From Qipengyuania flava (GTDB taxonomy: Bacteria; Pseudomonadota; Alphaproteobacteria; Sphingomonadales; Sphingomonadaceae), in assembly GCF_011762005.1 (NCBI RefSeq), contig NZ_JAASQU010000001.1, positions 496,001 through 560,000 of the forward strand: a DNA stretch of 64,000 nt, read 5' to 3'. Shown here in pieces: positions 53,028 to 62,843 of this stretch. Below the pieces are notes generated by a model. The model saw only the letters and a list, made by a program, of their open reading frames with translations. It ran no database searches and was not told the DNA's origin. The first letter of the stretch is position 1; each line of letters begins with the position of its first letter. A program made the position numbers and the translations under genes.

Positions 53028-53629
53028 CGTTCGGCGCGCGGCTTCCAGGTAATCACCCGCCAGATATAAATCAGCAGCCCGACCCCGAGCGATCCAAGGA
53101 TAAGCCAGCCCAGGACCTCCTGCGAATCGGCCAGCCATAGCGCCAGCCGGCGTCCGCCCTCGACCAGCAGCAGGTTCCAGATGAAAGCGCCTGCGAAGGT
53201 GAAGACGAGAAACCGCCCCACACCCATATGCGCTAGCCCGGCGGGCAGAGAGATCATGGTGCGAAATACCGGGGTGAAGCGGAAAACGAAGACCACCCAG
53301 GGGCCATGCCGCTGGAAGAACCCGCGTGCCTTCTCGATATCTTCCCATTCCATCGTCAGCCAGCGGCCCCACCGATCGACGAAGGGTTCGAGCCCCGTTC
53401 GGCCCCAGTGGTCGCCCAGCCAGTACCACATGTAATTGCCCGCGGTGCAGCCGACGGTACCCACCAGCATCAACGGCCAGAAATCCATTGTCCCACGCGA
53501 AACGGCGACCCCGCCCAGCCCCATGATGACTTCAGAGGGGATCGGCGGGAAGATATTCTCCAGTGCCATGAGCACGAAGATGCCCAGCAGGCCGCCCTGC
53601 TCGATGATGCGGAGGATCAGTTCGTGCAT
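53024..53629 (-). CDS. DedA family membrane protein
   Basis: Inner-membrane protein of the DedA/VTT family, linked to lipid scrambling, membrane homeostasis and drug tolerance. It has 201 aa and 5-6 helices. Family segments include ENIFPPIPSEVIMGLGG (re-entrant loop with the acidic residue), GNYMWYWLGDHWGR, and FRFTPVFRTMISLPAGLAHM with the essential arginines. It is convergent with xerC (stops overlap as CTAG). Confidence 0.92.
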   Translation of the reverse strand: MHELILRIIEQGGLLGIFVLMALENIFPPIPSEVIMGLGGVAVSRGTMDFWPLMLVGTVGCTAGNYMWYWLGDHWGRTGLEPFVDRWGRWLTMEWEDIEKARGFFQRHGPWVVFVFRFTPVFRTMISLPAGLAHMGVGRFLVFTFAGAFIWNLLLVEGGRRLALWLADSQEVLGWLILGSLGVGLLIYIWRVITWKPRAER

Positions 53630-53668
53630 GGCCGCGTAACGTGCGAGGAACCAGACCGGTCCCGGTCC

Positions 53669-54637
53669 TTACATTGCCGCGTGCCGTCGTTCGATCGCAT
53701 CCCAGATCAGCCCGGCGGTGTCGCTGCCGTTGAACTTGTCGATCGCGACGATACCCGTCGGCGAGGTGACATTGATCTCTGTCAGCCACTTGCCGCCGAT
53801 CACGTCGATGCCGACAAAGACAAGGCCACGACGCTTGAGCTCGGGCCCCATGGCGGCGCAGATTTCCTCTTCGCGCTCGGTAAGCGTGGTCGCTTCGGCA
53901 TGACCGCCCTGCGCGAGATTCGAACGGAACTCACCTTCGCCCGGAAACCGATTGATTGCGCCCGCGAATTCCCCATCCACGAGCACGATCCGCTTGTCGC
54001 CTTCGCTGACTTCGGGAAGGAAAGGCTGGACCATGTGCGGCTCGGGCCAGGTCTGGTCGAAGACTTCCGACAAGGCCGAGAGATTGGTGCCATTCTCGTC
54101 GATCCGGAAGATCGCCTTGCCGCCATTGCCATGCAGCGGCTTGACCACGACCGAACCATGTTGCCGCTGGAAATCGCGCAGGTCATCGAGATGCCGCGCG
54201 ACCAGGGTGGGCGGCATGAAGCGGGCGTAATCGAGCACGAACATCTTCTCGGGTGCATTCACCACTTCGCGCGGGTCGTTGACCACCAGCGTCGTGCCCT
54301 TCAACCGGTCGAGCAGCAGCGCGGCGCTGATATAGCCGAGGTGGAATGGCGGATCCTGCCGCATCAGCACCACGTCGATGTCGTGCGCCAGATCGATCCG
54401 CCGGCGTTCTCCCGCAGTGAAATGCTCGCCCTGCACGCGCTGGACGGTGACCGGCGCGGCATGCGCGGTAATCCGGCCCTGCGGGGTGCCATCGCTTTCG
54501 TAAGCGAGGCTGGCGACATCGTAATGCCAGATTTCATGCCCCCGCGCCTGCGCGGCCATCATCAGCGCAAAAGAGCTGTCTCCCGCGATGTTGATGCTTT
54601 CGAGCGGGTCCATCTGGACGGCGACTTTGAGAACCAT
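53669..54637 (-). CDS. gshB: glutathione synthase
   Basis: Joins gamma-Glu-Cys and Gly to make glutathione. The 322-aa ATP-grasp enzyme has RQDPPFHLGYISA, EKMFVLDYARFMPPTLVAR, the ATP-grasp loop VVVKPLHGNGGKAIF, and the C-terminal INVTSPTGI with the metal-binding glutamate. The start was set at MVLKVAVQMDPL; a longer frame overlaps yraN. It follows yraN by 13 bases in the conserved rsmI-yraN-gshB order. Confidence 0.95.
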   Translation of the reverse strand: MVLKVAVQMDPLESINIAGDSSFALMMAAQARGHEIWHYDVASLAYESDGTPQGRITAHAAPVTVQRVQGEHFTAGERRRIDLAHDIDVVLMRQDPPFHLGYISAALLLDRLKGTTLVVNDPREVVNAPEKMFVLDYARFMPPTLVARHLDDLRDFQRQHGSVVVKPLHGNGGKAIFRIDENGTNLSALSEVFDQTWPEPHMVQPFLPEVSEGDKRIVLVDGEFAGAINRFPGEGEFRSNLAQGGHAEATTLTEREEEICAAMGPELKRRGLVFVGIDVIGGKWLTEINVTSPTGIVAIDKFNGSDTAGLIWDAIERRHAAM

Positions 54638-54650
54638 GCTGAATCCTTGC

Positions 54651-55001
54651 CTAGGGCTGCCACGCATTGGCGATGTGGCGAGGGAAGCTGCCCGGTGCAA
54701 GCAGGATCACGTCGATGCGAATGTCTTCCCCGGCGGTGGCATAACGATGCCCGATGGCCTCGACCGCCGCGGCCACGCGCGACAATCGATACTCGTCGAT
54801 CGCATGATCGAGATCGGCGGCCCTTCGCCGCCACTTCACTTCGGTAAAAGCGATTATGCTGCCACGTTTGGCCACCAGATCGATCTCGCCTGCGGATGTT
54901 CTGACCCTGCGATCGAGAATTTGCCAGCCTTTCGCGCGAAGCCACAGCGCGGCGCGGGTTTCGCCTTCGCGGCCGCTGCGCTCGGCACGCTGCCGCTTCA
55001 T
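54651..55001 (-). CDS. YraN family protein (UPF0102)
   Basis: The 116-aa protein matches UPF0102, a restriction-endonuclease-like fold. It keeps the nuclease pattern Glu39/Asp41 (AGEIDLVAK) and EVKWR (Glu54, Lys56), so metal-dependent DNA or RNA hydrolysis is possible; the function is unresolved. It overlaps rsmI by 4 bases and is followed by gshB. Confidence 0.9.
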   Translation of the reverse strand: MKRQRAERSGREGETRAALWLRAKGWQILDRRVRTSAGEIDLVAKRGSIIAFTEVKWRRRAADLDHAIDEYRLSRVAAAVEAIGHRYATAGEDIRIDVILLAPGSFPRHIANAWQP

Positions 55002-55867
55002 CCCGCGCGCAGTTCCATGGCCCGCGCGTACAAGGTCTTGCGATCGACCCCGGTGACCTTCGCAACCTGCGCCGCTGCCTGCGAGGGCTTAAGCGTCGTC
55101 AGCGCTTCGGCCAGCAGTGCATCGGCATCGGCTTCGCTGGCGATCAGTTCGGGTGGCGGACCGATAAGAAGGACGATTTCGCCCTTGGGTGGATGCGCTT
55201 CGTAATAGGCGATCAGGCCGTGCGGCAGGCCGCGCCGCAATTCCTCGTGCAGCTTGGTCAGTTCGCGCGCGATGGCGACATCGCGATTGGGGAGTACGTC
55301 GCCGATCGCAGCCAGAGCCTTCGTCAGGCGTGGCGCGGTCTCGTAGAAGACCAGCGTGGTGTCGATGTCGGCCAATTCCGCCAGCACCTCGCGCCGTGCC
55401 TTGTCCTTGCTTGGCAGGAAACCCGCGAACAGGAAACGGTCGTTGGGTAGCCCGCTCAGCGCCAATCCGGCTACTGCGGCGCAAGCCCCCGGCAGCACGG
55501 TGACGGGAATACCCTCGGCACGGCAATCGTTGACGAGGCGATAACCGGGATCGGAAACCATCGGGGTACCCGCGTCGCTGACGAGTGCGACCGCACGATC
55601 GCGCATCGATTCGACCAGCCTGCCGCGATCGCGATGCTCGCTATGGTCGTCGTACCGCCACAGCGGTTTCGATATCCCCAGGTGCTTGAGCAGCTTGCCC
55701 GTCACGCGGGTATCCTCGCACGCCACGCCGTCGCAGCGCTTAAGAATGTCGATTGCGCGCAACGTGATGTCCCCAAGGTTGCCGATCGGCGTGGCAACGA
55801 TATAGAGCCCGGGAGTTAGGGCAGTTTCGGGTAGGGTCGCATCGGTCACCCTCACCCCATGAACCAT
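54998..55867 (-). CDS. rsmI: 16S rRNA (cytidine(1402)-2'-O)-methyltransferase RsmI
   Basis: Methylates the ribose of 16S C1402 in the decoding centre. The SAM-dependent tetrapyrrole-methylase-fold protein is about 289 aa from this ATG. It has LYIVATPIGNLGDITLRA, DGVACEDTRVTGKLL, VALVSDAGTPMVSDPGY and the C-terminal LLIGPPPEL segment, with a predicted helix-turn-helix near the end (SQAAAQVAKVTGVDRKTLY). The start is uncertain: a GTG at 55849 is also plausible. Its 5' end overlaps the upstream region of the divergent lipoprotein gene by design or by chance. Confidence 0.9.
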   Translation of the reverse strand: MVHGVRVTDATLPETALTPGLYIVATPIGNLGDITLRAIDILKRCDGVACEDTRVTGKLLKHLGISKPLWRYDDHSEHRDRGRLVESMRDRAVALVSDAGTPMVSDPGYRLVNDCRAEGIPVTVLPGACAAVAGLALSGLPNDRFLFAGFLPSKDKARREVLAELADIDTTLVFYETAPRLTKALAAIGDVLPNRDVAIARELTKLHEELRRGLPHGLIAYYEAHPPKGEIVLLIGPPPELIASEADADALLAEALTTLKPSQAAAQVAKVTGVDRKTLYARAMELRAG

Positions 55868-55886
55868 GAGAGAGGGACGCGGCAAG

Positions 55887-57041
55887 ATGAAGCGCTGGAC
55901 TTTCGACCGTCGGGCAATGGTAACCGTGGGCCTCGCGGCCCTGCTGGGCGCCTGTTCGGTCATTCCAAAGGGCGCGGAGCGTCCCGGACCGGTGGACACT
56001 CCCACCCCCGAACCGACGCAGAGCCTGCCGAGCGACGAGACCCGTCATCGCATCGCTCTGCTGGTGCCCATGTCCGGCCGCAACGGCGCGGTCGGGCAGT
56101 CGATCGCGAATGCCACGACCATGGCGCTGCTCGACACGAATGCCGACAATCTGCGGATCACAACCTACGACACGGCGAAAGGCCCCGAAGCGGCAACCCG
56201 GCAGGCGATCGCCGAGGGCAACAAGCTGATCCTCGGCCCGCTGCTGGGTTCGAATATCGCTTCGGTGACCGCCCCGGCGCGTGCGGCGGACGTCCCGGTG
56301 ATCTCCTTCTCGAACGATACCGGTGCAGCGGGACCCGATGTGTTCATCATGGGCCATGTTCCCGAGCAGTCGATTGCGCGCACGATCCAGTATGCGCGTA
56401 CGCAGGGCTCCCAGAACTTCGCCATCATCGCACCCGACGGCGAATACGGTGCCCGCGCCGAACAGGCCGCGCGCAGCGCGGTCGCGGCCTATGGTGGTAA
56501 CCTGGTCTGGACCGAACGTTTCACGCGCGGAAACACCTCGATCGTAAGCGCAGCCGAACGGCTCAAGGCGCATGGCGGCTTTGACACGGTACTGATTGCC
56601 GACGGCGCACGCCTCGCGGCGCAAGCAGCCCGCGTGCTCAAGTCGGACGGGAATGGTACGACGCAATTGCTCGGCACCGAACTATGGAGCGGCGAAGGGT
56701 CGGTGACCCGCGCTTCGGCGCTGCGCGGCGCCTGGTTCTCCGCCGTGTCGGACAATCGCTACAAGCGGTTCGTGGACAGCTATGAAGCCCGCTTCGGCAG
56801 CCAGCCCTACCGTATTGCGACGCTGGGATACGACGCGGTGCTGCTGACGCTGCGCGTCGCGCGCGATTGGCGGGTCGGTCGCGATTTCCCCGATGGAGCG
56901 CTGCGCAACGAGGACGGATTCCTCGGGCTCGACGGCGCGTTTCGCTTCCACCGCAATGGCCTGGTCGAACGCGCTTTCGAGGTGCGCGAAGTGCGCGATG
57001 GATCGGTGGTGGTCATCGAGAACGCGCCGGCACGGTTCTGA
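55887..57041 (+). CDS. LpoA/LppC-type penicillin-binding-protein activator lipoprotein
   Basis: Outer-membrane lipoprotein that in E. coli activates PBP1a. The 384-aa precursor has a lipobox (ALLGAC, lipidated Cys24 or so). A type I periplasmic-binding-protein-like fold (RHRIALLVPMSGRNGAVGQSI..., about 60-380) is the only domain, without the N-terminal TPR domain of E. coli LpoA, as in Alphaproteobacteria. The start was set at the ATG followed by KRWTFDRR, the signal's positive start. It is divergent from rsmI and followed by parE 64 bases later. Confidence 0.87.
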   Translation: MKRWTFDRRAMVTVGLAALLGACSVIPKGAERPGPVDTPTPEPTQSLPSDETRHRIALLVPMSGRNGAVGQSIANATTMALLDTNADNLRITTYDTAKGPEAATRQAIAEGNKLILGPLLGSNIASVTAPARAADVPVISFSNDTGAAGPDVFIMGHVPEQSIARTIQYARTQGSQNFAIIAPDGEYGARAEQAARSAVAAYGGNLVWTERFTRGNTSIVSAAERLKAHGGFDTVLIADGARLAAQAARVLKSDGNGTTQLLGTELWSGEGSVTRASALRGAWFSAVSDNRYKRFVDSYEARFGSQPYRIATLGYDAVLLTLRVARDWRVGRDFPDGALRNEDGFLGLDGAFRFHRNGLVERAFEVREVRDGSVVVIENAPARF

Positions 57042-57105
57042 GCGGCGCGGATAACCCGTCGGGCGCGCTTGTGACCGACGGGGAGCGCACGATATAGCTG
57101 CGACC

Positions 57106-59082
57106 ATGTCCGACGATCTGTTCGAAAACACGCCCACCTCCAGCGGCGATTACGATGCCTCCTCGATCGAGGTTCTCGAGGGGCTCGAGCCCGTGCGCCG
57201 CCGCCCGGGGATGTATATCGGCGGGACCGACGATCGCGCGCTGCACCACCTCGTTGCCGAAGTGCTCGACAATGCGATGGACGAAGCCGTCGCGGGTCAT
57301 GCCACGCGGATCGAACTCCGCGTGGAAGAAGGCAATCGGATAACCGTTGCGGACAACGGCCGCGGGATTCCGGTGGACGAGCATCCGAAATATCCGGGCA
57401 AGTCGACGCTCGAAGTCATCCTCTCCACGCTCCATTCGGGCGGCAAGTTCTCGGGCAAGGCCTATGCGACCAGCGGCGGCCTGCACGGCGTCGGCGTTTC
57501 GGTGGTCAATGCCTTGTCGAGCGATACACGGGTCGAAGTCGCGCGCGACAAGCAGCTCTACGCACAAAGTTTTTCGAAAGGGCAGACGCTCGGACCGATC
57601 GAACAGCTCGGTCCCACTCCCAATCGCCGCGGCACCACGGTCAGCTTCGTTCCCGACACCGAGATCTTCGGCGAGCGCCAGTTCAGTGCCAAGCGGCTGT
57701 TCAAGCTGGCGCGGTCGAAGGCCTATCTCTTCGCCGGGGTCGAGATCCGCTGGAAATGCGCCGAAAGCCTCGCGGGCGACGATGTGCCCGCCGAAGCGGT
57801 GTTCAAATTTCCCGGCGGGCTTGCGGACCATCTGGCCGAACAGCTCGGCGGGCGCGAATGCGTGACCGCCCAGCCCTTCGCCGGCAATCAGGACTTCCCC
57901 GAGGAAGCGGGCCGCGTGGAATGGGCGATCGCCTGGCCGCTCTATTCGGACGGTTCGACAAGCTGGTACTGCAACACCGTGCCCACCCCCGATGGCGGAA
58001 CGCACGAACAGGGCCTGCGCGCCGCACTGGTCAAGGGCTTGCGCGCATTCGGCGATCTGACGGGAGTCAAGAAAGCGAAGGACCTGACCGCAGACGATGT
58101 GATGACCGGTGCGGAAGTCATGCTGAGCGTGTTCATCCGCGATCCGCAGTTCCAGAGCCAGACCAAGGACCGCCTGACGTCGCCCGAGGCTGCCCGGCTC
58201 GTCGAAAATGCGGTGCGCGACCATTTCGATCACTTCCTCGCCGACAATATGGACCGCGGCAAGGCATTGCTCGGGCAGGTGATGGAGCGGATGGACGAGC
58301 GGCTCCGGCGCAAGCAGGAACGCGAGATCAAGCGCAAGACCGCGACCAATGCCAAGAAGCTTCGTCTGCCGGGGAAACTCACCGATTGTTCGGGTGAAGG
58401 CGAAGGTGAAACCGAGCTCTTCATCGTCGAGGGGGACAGCGCAGGCGGGAGTGCCAAGCAGGCGCGCAACCGCAAGACACAGGCGATCCTGCCGATCCGC
58501 GGCAAGATCCTGAATGTCGCCAGCGCCACTGCCGACAAGATCCGTGCAAACAGCGAGATCGCCGACCTGACGCTCGCCATGGGGTGCGGGACGCGCAAGG
58601 ATTGCGACCCCGAAAACCTGCGCTACGACCGGATCATCATCATGACCGACGCCGATGTCGATGGCGCGCATATCGCCACGTTGCTGATGACGTTCTTCTT
58701 CCAGGAAATGGCCGAAGTCGTGCGCGGCGGGCACCTCTATCTCGCCCAGCCCCCGCTCTATCGCCTGACCGCGGGCAAGGAGAGCCGCTACGCCCGCGAC
58801 GACGCACACCGCGCCGAACTCGAAGCCACGGTGTTCAAGGGAAAGAAGGTCGATGTCGGCCGCTTCAAGGGCCTGGGCGAAATGAATCCCGCGCAATTGC
58901 GCGAAACCACGATGAACCCGGACACGCGCAGCCTGGTCCGCATCACCCTGCCGCAGGAATTCGAACAGCGCGCGGTGGTGAAGGAACTGGTCGACCAGTT
59001 AATGGGGCGCAACCCCGAACACCGGTTCAATTTCATCCAGAACAATGCCGGTGACATGGATCGCGATATGATCGACGCCTAG
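57106..59082 (+). CDS. parE: DNA topoisomerase IV subunit B
   Basis: Decatenase ATPase subunit. The 658-aa GHKL protein shows the ATP-binding DNAMDEAVAGH, TSGGLHGVGVSVVNAL and a TOPRIM with VEGDSAGGSAK and DADVDGAHI. The length and the lack of the GyrB insert favour ParE over GyrB; parC is not in the window. The stop overlaps the convergent hydrolase-OsmC gene (CTAG). Confidence 0.94.
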   Translation: MSDDLFENTPTSSGDYDASSIEVLEGLEPVRRRPGMYIGGTDDRALHHLVAEVLDNAMDEAVAGHATRIELRVEEGNRITVADNGRGIPVDEHPKYPGKSTLEVILSTLHSGGKFSGKAYATSGGLHGVGVSVVNALSSDTRVEVARDKQLYAQSFSKGQTLGPIEQLGPTPNRRGTTVSFVPDTEIFGERQFSAKRLFKLARSKAYLFAGVEIRWKCAESLAGDDVPAEAVFKFPGGLADHLAEQLGGRECVTAQPFAGNQDFPEEAGRVEWAIAWPLYSDGSTSWYCNTVPTPDGGTHEQGLRAALVKGLRAFGDLTGVKKAKDLTADDVMTGAEVMLSVFIRDPQFQSQTKDRLTSPEAARLVENAVRDHFDHFLADNMDRGKALLGQVMERMDERLRRKQEREIKRKTATNAKKLRLPGKLTDCSGEGEGETELFIVEGDSAGGSAKQARNRKTQAILPIRGKILNVASATADKIRANSEIADLTLAMGCGTRKDCDPENLRYDRIIIMTDADVDGAHIATLLMTFFFQEMAEVVRGGHLYLAQPPLYRLTAGKESRYARDDAHRAELEATVFKGKKVDVGRFKGLGEMNPAQLRETTMNPDTRSLVRITLPQEFEQRAVVKELVDQLMGRNPEHRFNFIQNNAGDMDRDMIDA

Positions 59083-60299
59083 TCGGCGCTTTCGGTATGT
59101 ACATGCAGCTCGCCTTCGAGCGTGCGATGTACGGGACATTTGTCGGCGATTGCGATGATCCGCTCGCGCTGCTCGGCGTCGAGCGCTTCGCCTTGGACCG
59201 TAATCCTGCGATGCAGCGCCTGCATCTGCTTGCCTTCCGCCATCGCCTCCGCATGGTCGCAACGCGTCGCGTGCTCGCGTTCGTGCGTGACCTCGACGGT
59301 TACGCCTTCGAGCGGCCAGCCCTTGCGATCGGCATACATTTTCATCGTCATCGCAGTGCAGGTACCCAGCGCGGCATTGAGCAGGTCGTAGGGCGTAGGC
59401 CCGGTATCGTCGCCGCCATAGCTGCGCGGTTCATCGGCGATGAAACGGTGGCTGGTGGTATGCACCTCGGTTCCGAACTTGCCGTGGCCCGTCTTGGCGA
59501 CCACGCCTTCGGCGGGCAGCGGCCAGTCCTCGCGCATGGGCAGATAGCGACTGGCCCAGGCAGCGATCACTCCCGCGGCGAAACGCGCATCGGCATCATC
59601 CAGTAGCAGATGATCCGCCCCCTCGAGGCTGACAAAGCTCTTCGGATGGCGCGCCGCGCCGAACAGCGCGCTGGCATTCTCGATTCCGACCACGGCATCG
59701 GTTGGCGAATGCAGGAACAGCAGCGGGCGCTTCAGCCGCCCGACTTCCTCGAGCAGGTCGATATTCTCGACTTTCGCGAGAAAGTCGCGGCTCAGCGCGA
59801 AATCGCGGCCACCGATGGTCACGGTGCCCTCGCCGTCGCGATGGATGGCCTCGATATCGCCCTCGATCCGTTGCAACACATGCGGAACATCGCTGGGGGC
59901 GCCGATCGTGGCGATCGCGGCAACCTTGTCGAAGCCGAGATCGTCGGCCGCAGCCAATACCGCCGCCCCGCCGAGACTGTGGCCGACCAGCAGGATCGGT
60001 TGCATGAATCGTTCGAGCAAAGCCTCGGCTGCAGCAACGAGGTCGGCAACATCGGTGGCGAAGCCGGCCCGGCCGAATTCGCCCTCGCTGTCGCCAAGCC
60101 CAGTGAAATCGAACCGCAGGCAGGCGATGCCCTCACCCGCCAATGCCCTCGCCACGCTGACCGCGGCCCGGCTTTGCTTGGTGCAGGTGAAGCAATGCGC
60201 AAACAGCGCCGCGCCGCGCACCAGCCCGGTAGGCAACTCGAGCGATCCGGTCAGCGTATGGCCCGCATCGGTGATGATGGAAATCGATTCGGTCGGCAT
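59079..60299 (-). CDS. alpha/beta hydrolase-OsmC fusion protein
   Basis: This 406-aa protein is a two-domain fusion. An N-terminal alpha/beta hydrolase (about 1-262) has nucleophile Ser108 in GHSLGG, Asp201 and His230. A C-terminal OsmC domain (about 268-406) has the two peroxidatic cysteines Cys314 (LGTCTAMTM) and Cys388 (ADKCPVHRT). It could hydrolyse an ester and reduce an organic hydroperoxide in sequence; the combination is widespread in proteobacteria, but its substrate is unknown. The start MPTESISI has an AGGGAGC site. It is divergent from moxR. Confidence 0.92.
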   Translation of the reverse strand: MPTESISIITDAGHTLTGSLELPTGLVRGAALFAHCFTCTKQSRAAVSVARALAGEGIACLRFDFTGLGDSEGEFGRAGFATDVADLVAAAEALLERFMQPILLVGHSLGGAAVLAAADDLGFDKVAAIATIGAPSDVPHVLQRIEGDIEAIHRDGEGTVTIGGRDFALSRDFLAKVENIDLLEEVGRLKRPLLFLHSPTDAVVGIENASALFGAARHPKSFVSLEGADHLLLDDADARFAAGVIAAWASRYLPMREDWPLPAEGVVAKTGHGKFGTEVHTTSHRFIADEPRSYGGDDTGPTPYDLLNAALGTCTAMTMKMYADRKGWPLEGVTVEVTHEREHATRCDHAEAMAEGKQMQALHRRITVQGEALDAEQRERIIAIADKCPVHRTLEGELHVHTESAD

Positions 60300-60390
60300 G
60301 AAAGCTCCCTCGGTAGGTCTTCGCTCAACGGCCCCTTGCACGAGCGGTGCCCGGTCCCTAACGCTTGCGTCAAGTTGCAAGGGAAAACCG

Positions 60391-61245
60391 ATGACCGAAC
60401 CCACCCGTTTCGAAGGTACGAAATCCTACATTGCCACCAACGACCTCAAGGTCGCGGTCAACGCGGCGGTGACGCTGCGCCGCCCGCTGCTCGTCAAGGG
60501 CGAGCCGGGCACCGGCAAGACCGTGCTGGCGCATGAGATTTCGAAAGCGCTCGATGCGCCGCTGATCGAATGGAATGTGAAATCGACCACCAAGGCGCAG
60601 CAGGGCCTGTATGAATATGACGCCGTCGCCCGCCTGCGCGATGGCCAGCTGGGCGACGAGCGCGTCCACGACATTTCGAACTACATCAAGAAGGGCAAGC
60701 TGTGGGAAGCCTTCACCTCCGAGAAGCTCCCCGTCCTGCTGATCGACGAAATCGACAAGGCCGATATCGAGTTTCCCAACGACCTGCTGCAGGAACTCGA
60801 TCGCATGAGCTTCGACGTTTATGAGACGCAGCAGCGGATCGAGGCCAAGGAACGCCCGATCGTGGTCATCACCTCGAACAACGAGAAGGAATTGCCCGAC
60901 GCTTTCCTGCGCCGCTGTTTCTTCCACTATATCAAGTTTCCCGACACCGAGACGATGCGCGACATCATCGAGGTGCACTTCCCCGGCATCCAGAAGACGC
61001 TCGTCACCAAGGCGATGGAAGTGTTCTACGAAATCCGCGACGTTCCGGGTCTGAAGAAGAAGCCGTCGACCAGCGAATTGCTCGACTGGCTCAAGCTGCT
61101 GCTCAACGAAGACATGCCGCTTGAAGTGCTGCAGGACGCCAATCCCAACGCCGCAATCCCGCCGCTGCACGGTGCGCTGCTCAAGAACGAGCAGGACATG
61201 ATGATGTTCGAACGCCTTGCCTTCATGGCCCGCCGGCAAAGCTGA
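60391..61245 (+). CDS. MoxR-type AAA+ ATPase
   Basis: AAA+ chaperone that typically works with a VWA protein on metal-cofactor insertion or complex assembly. The 284-aa protein has Walker A GEPGTGKT (37-44), Walker B LLIDEIDKAD, a sensor region VVITSNNEKELPDAFLRRC and the arginine-finger context. It corresponds to the partner of CoxE-like VWA proteins. Start site: AAGGGAAAACCG before ATG. The usual VWA partner gene is present, but 1.6 kb away beyond an inverted chemoreceptor-like gene. Confidence 0.93.
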   Translation: MTEPTRFEGTKSYIATNDLKVAVNAAVTLRRPLLVKGEPGTGKTVLAHEISKALDAPLIEWNVKSTTKAQQGLYEYDAVARLRDGQLGDERVHDISNYIKKGKLWEAFTSEKLPVLLIDEIDKADIEFPNDLLQELDRMSFDVYETQQRIEAKERPIVVITSNNEKELPDAFLRRCFFHYIKFPDTETMRDIIEVHFPGIQKTLVTKAMEVFYEIRDVPGLKKKPSTSELLDWLKLLLNEDMPLEVLQDANPNAAIPPLHGALLKNEQDMMMFERLAFMARRQS

Positions 61246-61265
61246 TCCGCTGCAGCCAGACCGGG

Positions 61266-61303
61266 AAAAGGGGCGCGTGCCAGAACCGGCATGCGCCCCT
61301 TTT
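61266..61303. terminator. bidirectional terminator between moxR and MCP genes
   Basis: AAAAGGGGCGC (61266-61276) pairs with GCGCCCCTTTT (61293-61303), extended inward by GTGCC/GGCAT for about 16 bp of stem around AGAACC. The arms end in A and T runs, giving TTTTCGTTTC on the plus strand and a mirror tail on the minus strand. It can stop both moxR and the convergent MCP transcript. Confidence 0.85.
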
Positions 61304-61319
61304 CGTTTCAGCGGCTCGA

Positions 61320-62720
61320 TCAGTCGAGACTGTAGGCCAGCTCGAAATCGCCCCAGCGGCGGCCGTTGATGAACAGCGGCACATAGACATTGCGCACGAC
61401 AAGGTAATTGCGGCCGTCGCCTTCCTGGCGATAGACCGCCATCATATAGGGGTCGGTCTGCTTCTTGGCCTTCTTGTCGATCGTGTAGAGCATGATGCGC
61501 CCGTTGCGACAGTGCTTTGTGTCATGCGTCAGATCGCCTGTCGGTGCGCGCGAATGTTCGGTGACATGCGTGGGCAGGAAGCCGTTGGTGTCCGATTGCG
61601 AGCACATGATCACCGGACGGCCCGAATTGCTGACCGCATCGTTGAGCGGACGCCAGTGCGCATCGGCCCAGTCGCTCAACCCGGTACGGAACAGCGGCGG
61701 GTTGGTGCCCGGGACCTGCCGGTATTCGCGATCGAACAGGGCCTCCATCGAAAGCTCGCCCGAAGCGATCGCCTCCTCGGCCGCCGCGACGACCTGCGCG
61801 GCGTGTTGCTGCGCCTTTTCGACCATCGCGCTGTCCTGCGGTGACAACCCGGCCTTGACCAGCTTGTCGAACATGTCGCTGGCGATCAGTTCGAGATCTT
61901 CCATCCGATCATGCGCGGTGGCGAGCTTGCTTTCGTTCTCGCTTACCGCGCCGTCGAAATCGCCGAGCACGTCCTGCACCCGGTGGACATGATCCGAAAT
62001 CGTGGCGGTGTTGCGCGCGATGAGGTCCTGTTGACCATCGACTTCGGTCAGCAGTTCGGTGACGCTGCGCATCGTGTCCTCGATCGAACCGACCGAGTTC
62101 TTCGCCTGGCTGCTTGCCGCGGCGCCGCTCTCGATCTTCTCGATCACCAGATTGGCTTCGTTGCCGAGGGTATCGATCGTCCGGCCGATTTCCTCGGTCG
62201 CCTTGCGTGTCTCGCTGGCGAGCGACTTCACTTCATTTGCGACAACCGCGAAGGTCCGCCCCTGCTCGCCTGCGCGCATGGCTTCGATCGTGGCATTGAG
62301 CGCGAGGATATTGGTCGTCTCCGCGATCTGGTCGATTTCCTGGCTCGACCGGCGCACCTGGTCCATCGCCGCGGCAAAACCGGTGACATGCCCGGTCAGC
62401 GTCTCGACCAGACTGAGGAGATTGCCGATCTCGTTCAGCGAATTGCTGATCATCATCGAACCGTGGTTGAGCCGTTCGATTGCCCGTTCGGACAGCAGAC
62501 GGGCCTCGTCGCTGGCCTCCAGAACCTTGCGCTGGTCTTCGTCCAGCGCGGTCACCGTACCCTGCAATTCGACATATTCGCTGCGCAGGTGCCCGAAGGA
62601 ATCGATTACCCCCTGAACGATCCCGGCCACATCCGAACAGCCCACGGTTACCTTGCCGCAGGCCTCCGGAATCTGGTCGAGGGCCGACGCGCCTCGAGCA
62701 TCGATGCTGCCCATTTCCAT
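61320..62720 (-). CDS. soluble methyl-accepting chemotaxis-type protein with C-terminal sensor region
   Basis: The 466-aa protein has an MCP signalling domain whose hairpin tip is at about 128-170 ([18 protein letters not shown], then [15 protein letters not shown]), flanked by long coiled coils. There is no membrane segment or HAMP. The C-terminal third (about 310-466) carries [20 protein letters not shown]...[18 protein letters not shown], a Cache-like sensor pattern seen in some alphaproteobacterial MCPs. It may sense a cytosolic signal. No che genes are nearby. It sits inverted between moxR and the VWA gene. Confidence 0.85.
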   Translation of the reverse strand: MEMGSIDARGASALDQIPEACGKVTVGCSDVAGIVQGVIDSFGHLRSEYVELQGTVTALDEDQRKVLEASDEARLLSERAIERLNHGSMMISNSLNEIGNLLSLVETLTGHVTGFAAAMDQVRRSSQEIDQIAETTNILALNATIEAMRAGEQGRTFAVVANEVKSLASETRKATEEIGRTIDTLGNEANLVIEKIESGAAASSQAKNSVGSIEDTMRSVTELLTEVDGQQDLIARNTATISDHVHRVQDVLGDFDGAVSENESKLATAHDRMEDLELIASDMFDKLVKAGLSPQDSAMVEKAQQHAAQVVAAAEEAIASGELSMEALFDREYRQVPGTNPPLFRTGLSDWADAHWRPLNDAVSNSGRPVIMCSQSDTNGFLPTHVTEHSRAPTGDLTHDTKHCRNGRIMLYTIDKKAKKQTDPYMMAVYRQEGDGRNYLVVRNVYVPLFINGRRWGDFELAYSLD

Positions 62721-62843
62721 AAGTTGCTAGACCCCCTGTATATTCTGACCCCACACCCTTACCCGCCGATGGTTAGCGCGAGGTAAAAAAGGTTTCGATT
62801 CACGCACTGGTGCAGCCCGCCCGCACGCGCTAGACCCCTGTCC

